Positions 16,351 to 23,901 are shown, counted from the stretch's first letter. The stretch: DNA of 33,131 nt from Deltaproteobacteria bacterium (GCA_017302875.1 JAFLCA010000014.1:1-33131); one strand, 5' to 3'. Translations and numbers: made by a program. Notes: generated from the letters alone by a model not told the origin.

Positions 16351-17301
16351 TTAGGCGGCTGCTACAAAAACGCTGCGGCGCTCGCGTCCTGAGCGGGAAA
16401 TCTGTCCCGGCTCTTGGTCACGGTCAAGCTTGAAAGTTCCGGCTGTTGCTCCCGTAACTTCAAGTGCTGCGTCAAGGCGAGGTGCTTGAGTAGTCTGGGC
16501 GGCTGGCTCCAACTCTAAATCAAAACGAAGCGTTGGTGGAATGTCGATTCCGTTAAGTTGTCCATCTTGAGCGACGGCAGTAGCGGAGAGATTGAGGTCA
16601 AAGCGATCACCGAGTCCTGCTGCTTCCTCAACGTCCTGTTCAATCCGCATGAAAGGGGAATGCTCGAGAGGATCTTCAATTTCATTCTTACGCTCGACTC
16701 CCGGGCGAACTCCGCGAGCCAGTGTTGCCCCGTCGGCCTGAGTGATTTGTGCTGCTTCAATCTGTTCGGCAAGGCTTTCCATGAGAGACTGAATATCGGC
16801 GCTCTTGTCAGCCATGGCTTGCGGCTGATCTATCTCCATGCCGACCGGCTGACGTCCATCCTGTGGTTGGGTAACTCCAACTGCTTCAGCCTGGTCAAAG
16901 GTTGAACCGACTTGAGTTGCTGCCCCGCCCTGAGCTGCGATGGTGTGGTGCTTAACAAACTGCTCGGCTCTCACGACTGCATCGGAGGACGCGCCGCGGG
17001 CGCGCAAACGGTTACCGGCTTCGGTGGCATTCGCTTGAGCTTGATCGTTGATGCCAAGAGTAACATCGCTAACGGTGGAAACCTGTTGTCCGTCGACTTC
17101 GGTGTTCGTTTGAACTGTGGCGACAGGACCTAAATCGGCGTTGCTCAAAGCTTGAGCGGCGTGGCCTTCGGCAAGTTCGCGGCGGATGTCGTGCAAACTG
17201 CTTGGCTGAGCGGCGGTTGCGCCAGACAAGGAATCTACAACAGCTTCCTCATGGGCGGTGCCGGGTTGAGTGGTCGCAATTTCTTGATGAGCAGCTAACA
17301 T
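16351..17301 (-). CDS. hypothetical Gln/Ala-rich, largely disordered protein
   Basis: Unrecognised, 316 residues. Composition is dominated by Ala, Gln, Asp, Glu and Thr, with few hydrophobic clusters; runs such as TQVGSTFDQAEAVGVTQPQ suggest disorder. One short more ordered stretch (about 168-190) holds a helix, and FDLNLSATAV / LRFDLELEP near 235-270 look like two related short strands. There is no signal peptide, membrane span or Cys. It ends in a basic SRSGRERRS stretch. The composition resembles that of secreted or assembly-scaffold proteins such as flagellar hook-length-control proteins, but no homology is visible and I do not assign it. Confidence 0.65.
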   Translation of the reverse strand: MLAAHQEIATTQPGTAHEEAVVDSLSGATAAQPSSLHDIRRELAEGHAAQALSNADLGPVATVQTNTEVDGQQVSTVSDVTLGINDQAQANATEAGNRLRARGASSDAVVRAEQFVKHHTIAAQGGAATQVGSTFDQAEAVGVTQPQDGRQPVGMEIDQPQAMADKSADIQSLMESLAEQIEAAQITQADGATLARGVRPGVERKNEIEDPLEHSPFMRIEQDVEEAAGLGDRFDLNLSATAVAQDGQLNGIDIPPTLRFDLELEPAAQTTQAPRLDAALEVTGATAGTFKLDRDQEPGQISRSGRERRSVFVAAA

Positions 17302-17397
17302 AAGTCTTTGAAATTACTTGCTAAATGTCCCTACGCAGGGGTACTCACATCAATGTTATTCAGCACTGAGTCCAAATGTATCATAAGAAGTGGGTTT

Positions 17398-17424
17398 TTC
17401 TCGAATATCGAGAAGATTTTTTTT
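17398..17424 (+). terminator. + strand rho-independent terminator candidate
   Basis: TTCTCGA (17398-17404) and TCGAGAA (17408-17414) form a perfect 7-bp stem with a 3-nt loop, followed after GA by eight T (17417-17424). The T-run follows on the + strand only. It overlaps the stop codon of the - strand AAA gene, and no + strand gene precedes it. Confidence 0.55.
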
Positions 17425-18559
17425 AAGCGGGGCTAACGAACTCGTTGAGAGCAGTCTCCAGGTCGTACGCCGTTACGACGTAATCCCGCCGTTTCCCACC
17501 AGACTCGCGCTTAAATGCGTTTAATCCCGCCTGGTTACAGATCTCCTTGATGTCAGCCGGCGACTTGCCATCGGTGGCGTAAGCTAATTCGTCGATGTTG
17601 AGGCCGGGCTGTAAGGAGAGTTTGGCCAGGTAGAGCTCAAAGAGACGCTTTCGCGCTTCATAGCCAGGAAGGGGGATCTCTATCACTTTATTTAGGCGCC
17701 CAGCGCGCTTCAGGGCGTCGTCGACAAGGTCTGCGCGGTTCGTTGCTGCAATGATGTAGAGACCTTCAGCCTTTACGACACCATCCACCAGTTGCAAGAG
17801 ATGGTTAAGGAGGTTCTCAGCCCACTGCTGACCGCCGCCCGAGCGACTCTTTCCGATCGAGTCCACCTCGTCGATGAAGATTACCGCAGGGGAATTCTTG
17901 TTTGCGGCATGGAAGAGCTTGGTCAGATTCTTCTCGGATTCTCCCACCCATTTAGAAACAACTTCATCCATTTTCAAGACGAAGAATGACATGCCGGCAG
18001 TGTTTGCAATTACTTTTGCGATGGTTGTTTTACCAGTGCCGGGCGGGCCGTTAAGTAAAATTCCCTTTGGTGCTTCTATTCCGTATTTGCGCGCCGTTTT
18101 TGGGTCTTTCAGAAGCGTCATCACGGAGGATAGCTCTTCTTTGAGCGACTGATCGATTATCAGATCGTTCCACCCGAGCTTCTCGATCTCGCGGTTAAGC
18201 GGAACGGGTTTGTAGTCGGCGTAGTCCTTCTTGTCACCGCCTCCCGTTGCCTTTGCAGCGCGACCTCCGAATGAGGATCCGCGCCCTTGAGAAATAATGA
18301 GCAGGGTCAGAATCAGGGGGGCTAGGTGCAAGAGATGCAGGCGCAAAGTATCCCAATCGCGACTTTGGGTGGTGGTTGCAAACTTGACGAGAATTAAAGT
18401 TCCCAGCACGGCTGCCATGACCGCGAGAATGAAATCGAAGCGTTTCAGTCCATCGGGCCGGTACCAGTACTTCGTGTGGTACGCGAAGTAGCCGAACGGC
18501 ACCGCGAACATCAGCAGCAGCGATGTTAAGCTGAGTGTGATGGAGTGCAGAAATTCCAT
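17423..18559 (-). CDS. membrane-anchored FtsH-like AAA ATPase lacking a protease domain
   Basis: From the ATG at 18559 the product is 378 residues: three predicted membrane segments (about 8-27, 42-60, 76-90), a Gly-rich linker (91-110), then one AAA domain. Walker A GPPGTGKT (171-178), Walker B VIFIDE (226-231), sensor-1 N274, and arginine-finger region R285/R288 (KRAGRL) are intact. The AAA module resembles FtsH, but the protein ends right after the small helical lid; there is no HEXXH zinc protease domain. It may unfold or remodel membrane proteins. The frame runs back to 18880, but that part antisenses the methyltransferase gene and has no family likeness. Divergent from that gene by 78 nt. 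Confidence 0.9.
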   Translation of the reverse strand: MEFLHSITLSLTSLLLMFAVPFGYFAYHTKYWYRPDGLKRFDFILAVMAAVLGTLILVKFATTTQSRDWDTLRLHLLHLAPLILTLLIISQGRGSSFGGRAAKATGGGDKKDYADYKPVPLNREIEKLGWNDLIIDQSLKEELSSVMTLLKDPKTARKYGIEAPKGILLNGPPGTGKTTIAKVIANTAGMSFFVLKMDEVVSKWVGESEKNLTKLFHAANKNSPAVIFIDEVDSIGKSRSGGGQQWAENLLNHLLQLVDGVVKAEGLYIIAATNRADLVDDALKRAGRLNKVIEIPLPGYEARKRLFELYLAKLSLQPGLNIDELAYATDGKSPADIKEICNQAGLNAFKRESGGKRRDYVVTAYDLETALNEFVSPA

Positions 18560-18637
18560 GTCTTCAATTCTCTCAGAAGGTCGGAAGCTATGCAATTTAT
18601 TGCATTTTAGAGCCCTACGGTATACATAGCCCCGAGC

Positions 18638-19597
18638 ATGGCAGCCAAAATTAACCTCACCTTCGTTCAGAAACTCGCGAAGAGCCTGTTTGATTCCAGC
18701 GAAGCGCAGGAGCGCTTTAGCAGCGCATTGCTGGGCGGTGAAGTAAGCGAGAAGGCTGTGCTGTGGCTTGCCGAGCGTCCCGAGGTCCTGCCATTTGTGG
18801 CTTTGCCAGCAGCACCCTGGCAGCCGAGTTTTGTAGATCGTGTCGCAGCCGATGAAAAACCCGGCAAAGATGCGTTGCATGAGCAGGGCGCCTATTATTG
18901 CTTGGATCTTTCCTCTGTTTTTTCTGCCACGGCTTTGTCGGAAATCGAATGGGGGGATAGATCGAGAATAGTGCTCGATGCTTGCTCAGCTCCTGGTGGA
19001 AAAGCCATTTGCGCCTGGAAGATGTTGCAGCCGAGTCTGCTCGTTTGTAACGAAGTGATCGCGAAGCGGGCAGGTGCGTTGATTTCCAACTTAAAGCGCT
19101 GTCGGATTAGCGGTAGTATAGTGACTCGCTACGATACGCGAGAACTTTGCGCCGCCCAGCCGAACGTATTCCCACTCGTAATTGTTGACGCGCCTTGTTC
19201 GGGACAATCGCTTATTGCTAAGGGGGATGATTCCCCTGGATGCTTTCATCCTGCGACCATCAACATGAATTCGAATCGTCAGAAGCGAATTCTTGCCAAT
19301 TGCGCGACCATGACAGCGCCGGGCGGTTATCTGGCGTATATGACCTGCACGTATGCGCGCCAGGAGAATGAAGCGGTCGTCGAGTGGTTTCTAAAGAAAT
19401 TCCCGCATTTCTCAAGCTGCGAAGTTCATAAACTTGAAGCGCACCGCTCTGCATTGAGTGATGAGCCTTGTTATCGACTGTGGCCCTTTGATGGCTGGGG
19501 TGCAGGTGCCTTTGTAGCCTTACTAAGGAACACTCAGGTTGGCGAGCCTGAAGCGCTGCGCATGGATCTGCTGCACTCTAACTGGCAATTCCAGTAA
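18638..19597 (+). CDS. RsmB/Nop2/Sun-family RNA (cytosine-5) methyltransferase
   Basis: A SAM-dependent RNA m5C methyltransferase. Motif I DACSAPGGK (114-122) binds SAM; motif IV DAPCSG (184-189) and motif VI TCTYARQENE (236-245) hold the two catalytic cysteines C187 and C237. NPGG-like product loop is APGGYLAYMTC. At 319 residues it lacks the N-terminal NusB-like RNA-binding domain of RsmB (about 430 residues), so the target, rRNA or tRNA, is open. The start ATG at 18638 follows a divergent promoter gap shared with the AAA ATPase. Its 3' end overlaps the convergent pilin-operon gene by 20 nt. Confidence 0.92.
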   Translation: MAAKINLTFVQKLAKSLFDSSEAQERFSSALLGGEVSEKAVLWLAERPEVLPFVALPAAPWQPSFVDRVAADEKPGKDALHEQGAYYCLDLSSVFSATALSEIEWGDRSRIVLDACSAPGGKAICAWKMLQPSLLVCNEVIAKRAGALISNLKRCRISGSIVTRYDTRELCAAQPNVFPLVIVDAPCSGQSLIAKGDDSPGCFHPATINMNSNRQKRILANCATMTAPGGYLAYMTCTYARQENEAVVEWFLKKFPHFSSCEVHKLEAHRSALSDEPCYRLWPFDGWGAGAFVALLRNTQVGEPEALRMDLLHSNWQFQ

Positions 19598-20438
19598 GAC
19601 TCAAAAATGCGCTGCTCAAAACCGGAGGCAGGTTACGGTGAGCTGTTAAAGCCGCCTGCGCGGGAACTCGAGCTCCCTGCCATGCTATAACGCGCAAGAG
19701 AATGGGTCCGCTTATAGTATCTATGACGACCGCGCCGCTCGTAGAAACGACTGTTACCCGTGCAGGCAGCAAGGGAGCGTCAATACTTTGTATATGCAGG
19801 TCACCCGCAGCCAAAATAAACAAATCTGTGTGCACTGAAAGCGGAGCGGAGATATCGATGTATCCGCGAGCCGCAATGCCGGATAGGCCAAGTGGCGCGG
19901 AGATGGCATTTGTAATCGAGACGTTTCCGGCAAATGCCGCTATTTCATCACTGATGAAGCTCGATACCACGCAGTCGAATTTTGAAATGGCACTTTGAGG
20001 GGAGAGCTGAAAACCAGAAGAACTCTCTTGCATGGAGGTGCGCCTTGCTCGGCAGCGCTGTGAATTTTTTAGGAGTCGATTTAAGTCGAATTGCGGAAAA
20101 CGCTCGCGTCTCGCAAGCGCAGCGCCCTCTATTAAAGCGTGGGTGTTAGTTAATCCGGCGCTTGTATCGAGTCGACTGCATACTCGACGTGCGATGGTGA
20201 TATCTGCCGACGTGGCGGCTGATTCAGAGCAATGCAGTGCTTTGCCCTGGGGTACATCCGTTGTGTGCCGAATAATGCTAGTCTGATACGCCTTGCCTGC
20301 CGCGACTTTCGCATGCTGATAGTCGCTGCGTTGTCGAAGCACTTTCATGTTATGCCAACCGCGATAGACGCCTATGCTTGTAAGCAGAGCGGCGGCAACT
20401 AAAAATCCTACGTATACAAAGCCCGTCTCGTTTTTCAT
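19578..20438 (-). CDS. GspK/PilX-position minor pilin-like protein with beta-repeat C-terminus
   Basis: A 286-residue protein with a pilin-like N-terminus: MKNETG|FVYVGFLVAAALLTSIGVY, a short leader, Gly before Phe, and one hydrophobic helix. It lacks Glu at mature position 5, as GspK/PilX-type minor pilins often do. Residues about 155-270 do not look like GspK: they alternate short beta strands with small residues (VSITNAISAPL, YIDISAPLSV, DLHIQSIDAPLL, AVVIDTISGPILL), suggesting a beta-solenoid or adhesin-like repeat. It starts inside the stop of the preceding gene (ATGA, 20435-20438) and is the fourth gene of the operon. The assignment to the K position rests on order and N-terminus, not on overall similarity. 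Confidence 0.75.
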   Translation of the reverse strand: MKNETGFVYVGFLVAAALLTSIGVYRGWHNMKVLRQRSDYQHAKVAAGKAYQTSIIRHTTDVPQGKALHCSESAATSADITIARRVCSRLDTSAGLTNTHALIEGAALARRERFPQFDLNRLLKNSQRCRARRTSMQESSSGFQLSPQSAISKFDCVVSSFISDEIAAFAGNVSITNAISAPLGLSGIAARGYIDISAPLSVHTDLFILAAGDLHIQSIDAPLLPARVTVVSTSGAVVIDTISGPILLRVIAWQGARVPAQAALTAHRNLPPVLSSAFLSLTGIAS

Positions 20439-21304
20439 GGACTATTAGCGATGAAGTTAAAGTGCGCGCTGCGTGCCACAGAGCCGATGAATTGAAATTC
20501 ATGCCGTGCTGGGGCATTTTCTTCGATGCTGCCGGCTAAGAAAGGAATTTTCCAGGGCAAGATGAGATCTTGCCGCAAGCGAATTGTCTTGATTCCAGCA
20601 GCAAGCGCCTGGTTCTCAATATTCTTGTCCCCGCGATGGCCTAGGTATCTAAACTCTTTATTTCTATCAACGTAGAGCGTGCGGAGTTCCTCGATTGGAA
20701 CTAAAAATCGCATTGCTTCAAGATCGCGGGAAGAAGCTTTCAGAGTAAACATGCTTGTAGTGGCTCGCAGCCTAAAGTTTCTGCATTCTCGCCCGAGCTG
20801 GATTTTCTGCTGAGACGGCAGCACTTCAAACATTGCGTCGGCAGTAAGCCCAAGAAAACTGCGAATTGTCGGGGCCTTCGCTGTAAATGTATAGCGCGGG
20901 CACGCGCGCACAGAGAATACTTCACCGTTGAGTTCACCCGAAACTATAGAGAGCGTGTGTTCCACTGCCAGAGCAGCGCTTGTGATAGCATCGGAGAATC
21001 GAGAGGGCTGCCGTTTCGTCGCTACCTGTAGAACCGGATTCATCGATCCGTCAGCGAAACGCACCTTGCCATTCTGATGTATGCGAAAGAGCGGTGCCCA
21101 GGAGGAAGACTCGGAATCAAGAATTACTCGCTCAAGCAGCTTCTCAACACGAAAGAAACCAGACTCAAGCGCATCGCGCTGTCTCGCGATTCGATAAGCT
21201 TCGGTTTCCTCGCGAACTGCTACGGCGAGAGCTGCAAGCAGCGGCACTGCTATTGCAAGCGCGGCAACGAGTTCAAAAAGAGTGAATCCAGCATCGGCTT
21301 TCAT
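20435..21304 (-). CDS. GspJ/PilW-like minor (pseudo)pilin
   Basis: Third gene of the minor-pilin operon. From the ATG at 21304, with AGAGGA 6 nt upstream, the product is 289 residues. The prepilin-peptidase site is ADAG|FTLFELVAALAIAVPLLAA, with Glu at mature position 5 and a hydrophobic helix. The size and single N-terminal helix plus large mixed globular domain fit GspJ/PilW. The frame runs on to 21433 but that part overlaps the upstream gene. The start overlaps the upstream stop (ATGA, 21301-21304), and its own stop overlaps the next start the same way, so the three are translationally coupled. Confidence 0.85.
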   Translation of the reverse strand: MKADAGFTLFELVAALAIAVPLLAALAVAVREETEAYRIARQRDALESGFFRVEKLLERVILDSESSSWAPLFRIHQNGKVRFADGSMNPVLQVATKRQPSRFSDAITSAALAVEHTLSIVSGELNGEVFSVRACPRYTFTAKAPTIRSFLGLTADAMFEVLPSQQKIQLGRECRNFRLRATTSMFTLKASSRDLEAMRFLVPIEELRTLYVDRNKEFRYLGHRGDKNIENQALAAGIKTIRLRQDLILPWKIPFLAGSIEENAPARHEFQFIGSVARSAHFNFIANSP

Positions 21305-21621
21305 GGAGTTTCCTCTATGAAAAAGTAACGATTCTGTTGCTCCTCTGTTTCTCGTGGATTTTGGCAATGCAGAGTTTGTTGCGGACCCTCGCGGACAGCG
21401 CACTGAGAGCGAGAAATATCGTCTGCCTTCCAATCTCGCTCCGCTGCTGCGTCGAGGCTGCGTTTGGTGACAGTTAGGGTAGAGAACTCTCGGGAGTGTG
21501 CGATCGCTAGCCCAAGGAGCAAGCCCGAGGCGAGAGCAAGTACGAACAGCACTTCGAGAAGCGAGAAGCCTAGCGACATTCCGAAGCCACGCGCCCGCGA
21601 ATGGAAATTTTTACGACACAT
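21301..21621 (-). CDS. GspI/PilV-like minor (pseudo)pilin
   Basis: Second gene of the operon. The prepilin motif is SLG|FSLLEVLFVLALASGLLLGLAIA: Gly before the cut, Glu5, hydrophobic helix. Two starts are possible: 21621, which gives a positively charged 18-residue leader and 106 residues total, or 21579 (MSLG, four-residue leader, 92 residues). I keep 21621 because prepilin leaders are usually basic. The mature part is short (about 88 residues) with two Cys (SQCAVREG, LHCQN) that could pair. It overlaps the upstream H-like gene by 52 nt with this start and the downstream J-like gene by 4 nt. Confidence 0.8.
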   Translation of the reverse strand: MCRKNFHSRARGFGMSLGFSLLEVLFVLALASGLLLGLAIAHSREFSTLTVTKRSLDAAAERDWKADDISRSQCAVREGPQQTLHCQNPRETEEQQNRYFFIEETP

Positions 21622-21998
21622 TCTTTGTTTCCATTCTTAAGGGAAATGCTTGCCGGAGTCGCCGCTCCGCTCGGATAGAACTCAAGTTGTGAGTCGCTGT
21701 CTTGTTCGAATGCTGCTTGAATCGGATCTGCGAAGACTGCGGCATCTGCTCGTCCGGGACGCAGCACGCTGTAGCCGTGAGAGGAGAGCTGGATACTTAT
21801 AGTTAATTCACGCTGTATGGCTTCAACGGCAATCTTTTCAAGCGCAGAGGCAAATCGTCGCGTTTCAGATCTTAAGCGGTGCCGCGTGGAAAGAGACTGA
21901 ATAGAGGGGTAGGTGAATGCAGCGAGTAGGGCGATGCAAGCGAGCGTGGAGGTAAGCTCGAGGATATGGAAGCCACTGGCCTGTTGTTGCGATAGCAT
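21570..21998 (-). CDS. GspH/FimT-like minor (pseudo)pilin
   Basis: First gene of the minor-pilin operon, 142 residues. The N-terminus MLSQQQASG|FHILELTSTLACIALLAAF has the prepilin peptidase Gly, Glu5 and the hydrophobic alpha1-N helix. The rest (LRSETRRFASALEKIAVEAIQRELTISIQL region) matches the GspH/FimT layout of extended helix then beta domain, ending with a likely Cys pair (ECVVKI and SECR). Such proteins form the tip complex that primes a type IV pilus or type II secretion pseudopilus at the inner membrane. No major pilin, ATPase or secretin gene is in the window, so those must be elsewhere. Confidence 0.83.
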   Translation of the reverse strand: MLSQQQASGFHILELTSTLACIALLAAFTYPSIQSLSTRHRLRSETRRFASALEKIAVEAIQRELTISIQLSSHGYSVLRPGRADAAVFADPIQAAFEQDSDSQLEFYPSGAATPASISLKNGNKECVVKISIRGRVASECR

Positions 21999-22409
21999 AC
22001 CGAGCTTATCGCGATAGGGGCAGGAAAGTTGCGAAAGAAGATTGCTGCGAAGGACTGCGACTTTTTATCTTTTCGGAACTTCTTCGTTGTAGCGAATTGC
22101 GACAAGAGAAATTCGGGGATCGTTCTGGAATGAAGCATTAGCGCTACTGCGTTCTCGCGCGCCTCGAGCTCCACCATTAGAGGGACTAGAGCAAAGTGAT
22201 AGGAGAAGCAACCCTGAACGCGGATAGTAAGAAAGTAAGACAGCACTTTCGATGTAGCTAGTACGGTACAAATTCACCCGTACTAGCTACGCATCTCTGC
22301 CTTTCTCTGACTCAATCCCTGCGAATCAAACCTTCCGGACGTATGTAACGCGTCCTGTAGTCAGCCCAGGGTGCCAACCCGAGGCTGCCTACTGCCAGAA
22401 CTCCCCAGA
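21999..22409 (-). other. gene-poor region upstream of minor-pilin operon
   Basis: 411 nt between the small membrane-protein gene (stop at 22410) and the first pilin gene (start 21998). It contains the tail duplication (to about 22414), a 13-bp perfect inverted repeat, and a + strand imperfect hairpin at 22025-22064 followed by TTTATCTTTT. The pilin promoter should lie here on the - strand, but I see no convincing -35/-10 pair. A - frame across 21872-22246 overlaps the GspH-like gene and is taken as a shadow. Confidence 0.55.
22254..22290. repeat. 13-bp perfect inverted repeat, 11-nt spacer
   Basis: GTAGCTAGTACGG (22254-22266) and CCGTACTAGCTAC (22278-22290) are exact reverse complements around an 11-nt AT-rich spacer. 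No T-run follows on either strand, so it is not a standard terminator. It could be a protein-binding site or a stable RNA hairpin. Confidence 0.85.
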
Positions 22410-22413
22410 TCAA
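22312..22413 (-). pseudogene. out-of-frame duplicate of the C-terminus of the adjacent small membrane protein
   Basis: Read on the - strand from 22413 this encodes LIWGVLAVGSLGLAPWADY followed by RTRYIRPEGLIRRD and a TGA at 22312-22314. That is a close copy of the C-terminus of the gene at 22410-22694 (LIWAVLSVGSFGLAVWADY then RTRYIPPEGSIR). It has no start codon and is in a different frame from the parent gene, so it is a remnant of the tandem duplication, not a gene. Confidence 0.8.
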
Positions 22414-22515
22414 AAGTAAGTCCGAATTGACCCTTCCGGGGGTATGTAGCGCGTCCTGTAGTCAGCCCAGACTGCCAGCCCGAAGCTGCCTACTGACAGA
22501 ACTGCCCAAATCAAC
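22324..22515. repeat. tandem imperfect direct repeat, period 101 bp
   Basis: Copy 1 (about 22324-22414) and copy 2 (about 22425-22515) share long stretches, for example GCGTCCTGTAGTCAGCCCA at 22350-22368 and at 22451-22469, an offset of 101 bp. Copy 2 is the 3' coding part of the small membrane-protein gene. Mismatches are scattered, so the duplication is not recent. Confidence 0.9.
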
Positions 22516-22694
22516 CATCCCACCAGAGGTGCGGCTGTTAACCACAGCACCAGCGCAGCAGTAGTTGATCCAAACCAGGCTGCCGTAACCCTCATCCGAA
22601 CCGCAGAACTCTCCTCGAAGAGCGCTCTAAATCCCATTAGGAATGTAGTCAGAAATATCAGAGCTCCAGCAAGAATCGCCGATTTCTCGGTCAT
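22410..22694 (-). CDS. small membrane protein
   Basis: 94 residues from the ATG at 22694 (GGGAG upstream); the frame also opens at a TTG at 22730. Three hydrophobic segments are visible: about 6-25 (ILAGALIFLTTFLMGF), 35-55 (AAWFGSTTAALVLWLTAA) and 55-77 (LVGWLIWAVLSVGSFGLAVW), then a short basic tail WADYRTRYIPPEGSIRTYF. No family recognised. The C-terminal quarter has been duplicated just downstream; the parent stop now lies at the edge of the duplicated copy, so the final residues TYF may have been created by the duplication junction. Function unknown. Confidence 0.65.
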   Translation of the reverse strand: MTEKSAILAGALIFLTTFLMGFRALFEESSAVRMRVTAAWFGSTTAALVLWLTAAPLVGWLIWAVLSVGSFGLAVWADYRTRYIPPEGSIRTYF

Positions 22695-23031
22695 GGTAGG
22701 CTCAACTCCCTGACTAACCGTTGCTAACAATGAGAGGCTTTCGAAACGAATAACACACCAACCTTTCTCAGGGTTGCTTTCCCTGCCCCAGTTAAGAATG
22801 ACTAGGCTTAACTCGGGAAGAAAAAGCGAGTGAATTGCAGGTGCGTTTGCCGTCTGCGCAATTATAGCAGATTGGCGAGGCTACGCTAGCGCCGGGGGCA
22901 AGACTAATCGTGGGATTATTCAATGCCTTCGAAATAGTATCCGATAAGTTTCTGCGGGTTATGAAAGGAGTTTGAGGTTTAAGCAGGTAGAGCCGGGTTG
23001 GTTTTTCCTCGTGCTCTACTGCCTTCCTCGA
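22695..23031. other. intergenic region with hairpin at 22983-23022
   Basis: 337 nt without a convincing gene between the flagellin-like companion (stop 23032) and the small membrane protein. GCAGGTAGAGC (22983-22993) pairs with GCTCTACTGC (23013-23022) with one bulged base and a 19-nt loop, 10-49 nt past the companion stop on the - strand. It may be the 3' end of the flagellin transcript, but no T-run follows. Elsewhere I see nothing definite. Confidence 0.5.
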
Positions 23032-23847
23032 CTAGCCGAGCAAATTCTTCACACGTTCCAAATCCAAGCCTTCGGTAGATGACTCGATTAACTTGGAAAC
23101 GCTTGTCGGGTCGCCATATGCAGATCCAAGCTTTCGAGCGATTGAACCTGCTAATTCTTGTGCTGCTTCAACTGAAGTGAGCGCGTCGGGACGTTCTTCT
23201 TTCACGGTAAATACCTCCTCTTTGGAAACCGGTACTAAATTTTCTGCTTTTCCAGCCGCAGCCGAGTAGGCCGCTTTCATGGCGCGATAGGATACAAATT
23301 CCTCTTCAATTCCTTCGACCGAAGTTTCAGCCGTACTACGAGACGAGAGATCATATCGACCCGCATAAAGCACGATCCCTCCGGTTACAATCCCATCTCG
23401 CACTTCTCCTTCAGATTGGACTAGGGAGTACGATTTTCCTACAAGCACGGGTTGGCCAGACTTGTCCTTTATATTCTCTATATCTCGAATCATACTCCCT
23501 AGCGCTTTGGTTTCTTGGGACACCTGATCATGCTGAGCGGTTATCTCGGGGAGGTTCGCAGCTACTTGCGCGAGGTGAAGCTGACGAGTCTTTAGTTCAA
23601 GCACCTCGTTAATCGCCTGATTCGATAATTCGATCGAATTTTTAATATTGCTAATCACCAGCGTATCTCCGGTGGCAGCTTGCTGTTCAGCAAAAGAGGC
23701 TAGGTCTTCTTGCCTGACCTCCTCGCGAGGCGTTGAAAGGGCTTTCTTTAGCTCCCCGGCTGGGTCAGAAGAGTGCGTGATCGCTTTGCCGCCGTCGCTT
23801 TTTCCGACTCCGATCGTGGAGCGGCTTTTATCTATTTTGAAATCCAT
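23032..23847 (-). CDS. flagellin-D1-like protein encoded downstream of flagellin
   Basis: A 271-residue protein from the ATG at 23847 (AGGAT 4 nt upstream; the frame also opens at 23886 but crosses a hairpin). Residues about 71-135 align without gaps to flagellin residues 68-132 of the neighbouring gene: AINEVLEL vs AVSQISDI, R88 vs R85, LA (92-93 vs 89-90), E112/E109, L116/L113, I120/I117, I123/I120, G131/G128 and L135/L132. An SSDPAGEL (26-33) echoes the flagellin SDDPAGL. It lacks both D0 segments needed for filament packing, and the C-terminal half is not recognisable. Probably a flagellin-derived accessory protein (inference). It lies 54 nt after the flagellin stop in the same direction. 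Confidence 0.75.
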   Translation of the reverse strand: MDFKIDKSRSTIGVGKSDGGKAITHSSDPAGELKKALSTPREEVRQEDLASFAEQQAATGDTLVISNIKNSIELSNQAINEVLELKTRQLHLAQVAANLPEITAQHDQVSQETKALGSMIRDIENIKDKSGQPVLVGKSYSLVQSEGEVRDGIVTGGIVLYAGRYDLSSRSTAETSVEGIEEEFVSYRAMKAAYSAAAGKAENLVPVSKEEVFTVKEERPDALTSVEAAQELAGSIARKLGSAYGDPTSVSKLIESSTEGLDLERVKNLLG

Positions 23848-23867
23848 ACTGATCCTGAAAGTTATGA

Positions 23868-23894
23868 GAAGGGCCGTGTCTGCCACGGCCCTTC
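23868..23894 (-). terminator. strong hairpin between flagellin and companion gene
   Basis: GAAGGGCCGTG (23868-23878) and CACGGCCCTTC (23884-23894) make a perfect 11-bp GC-rich stem with a 5-nt loop, 7 nt after the flagellin stop. On the - strand it is followed by TCATAACTTT rather than a T-run, so it is a leaky terminator or an RNA-stabilising processing hairpin. Confidence 0.75.
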
Positions 23895-23901
23895 CGTTGG
23901 C

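Noticed and set aside
21872..22246. 124-residue - frame upstream of the pilin operon
   Set aside because: Overlaps the GspH-like gene by 127 nt in another frame and shows no ribosome site or recognisable domain.
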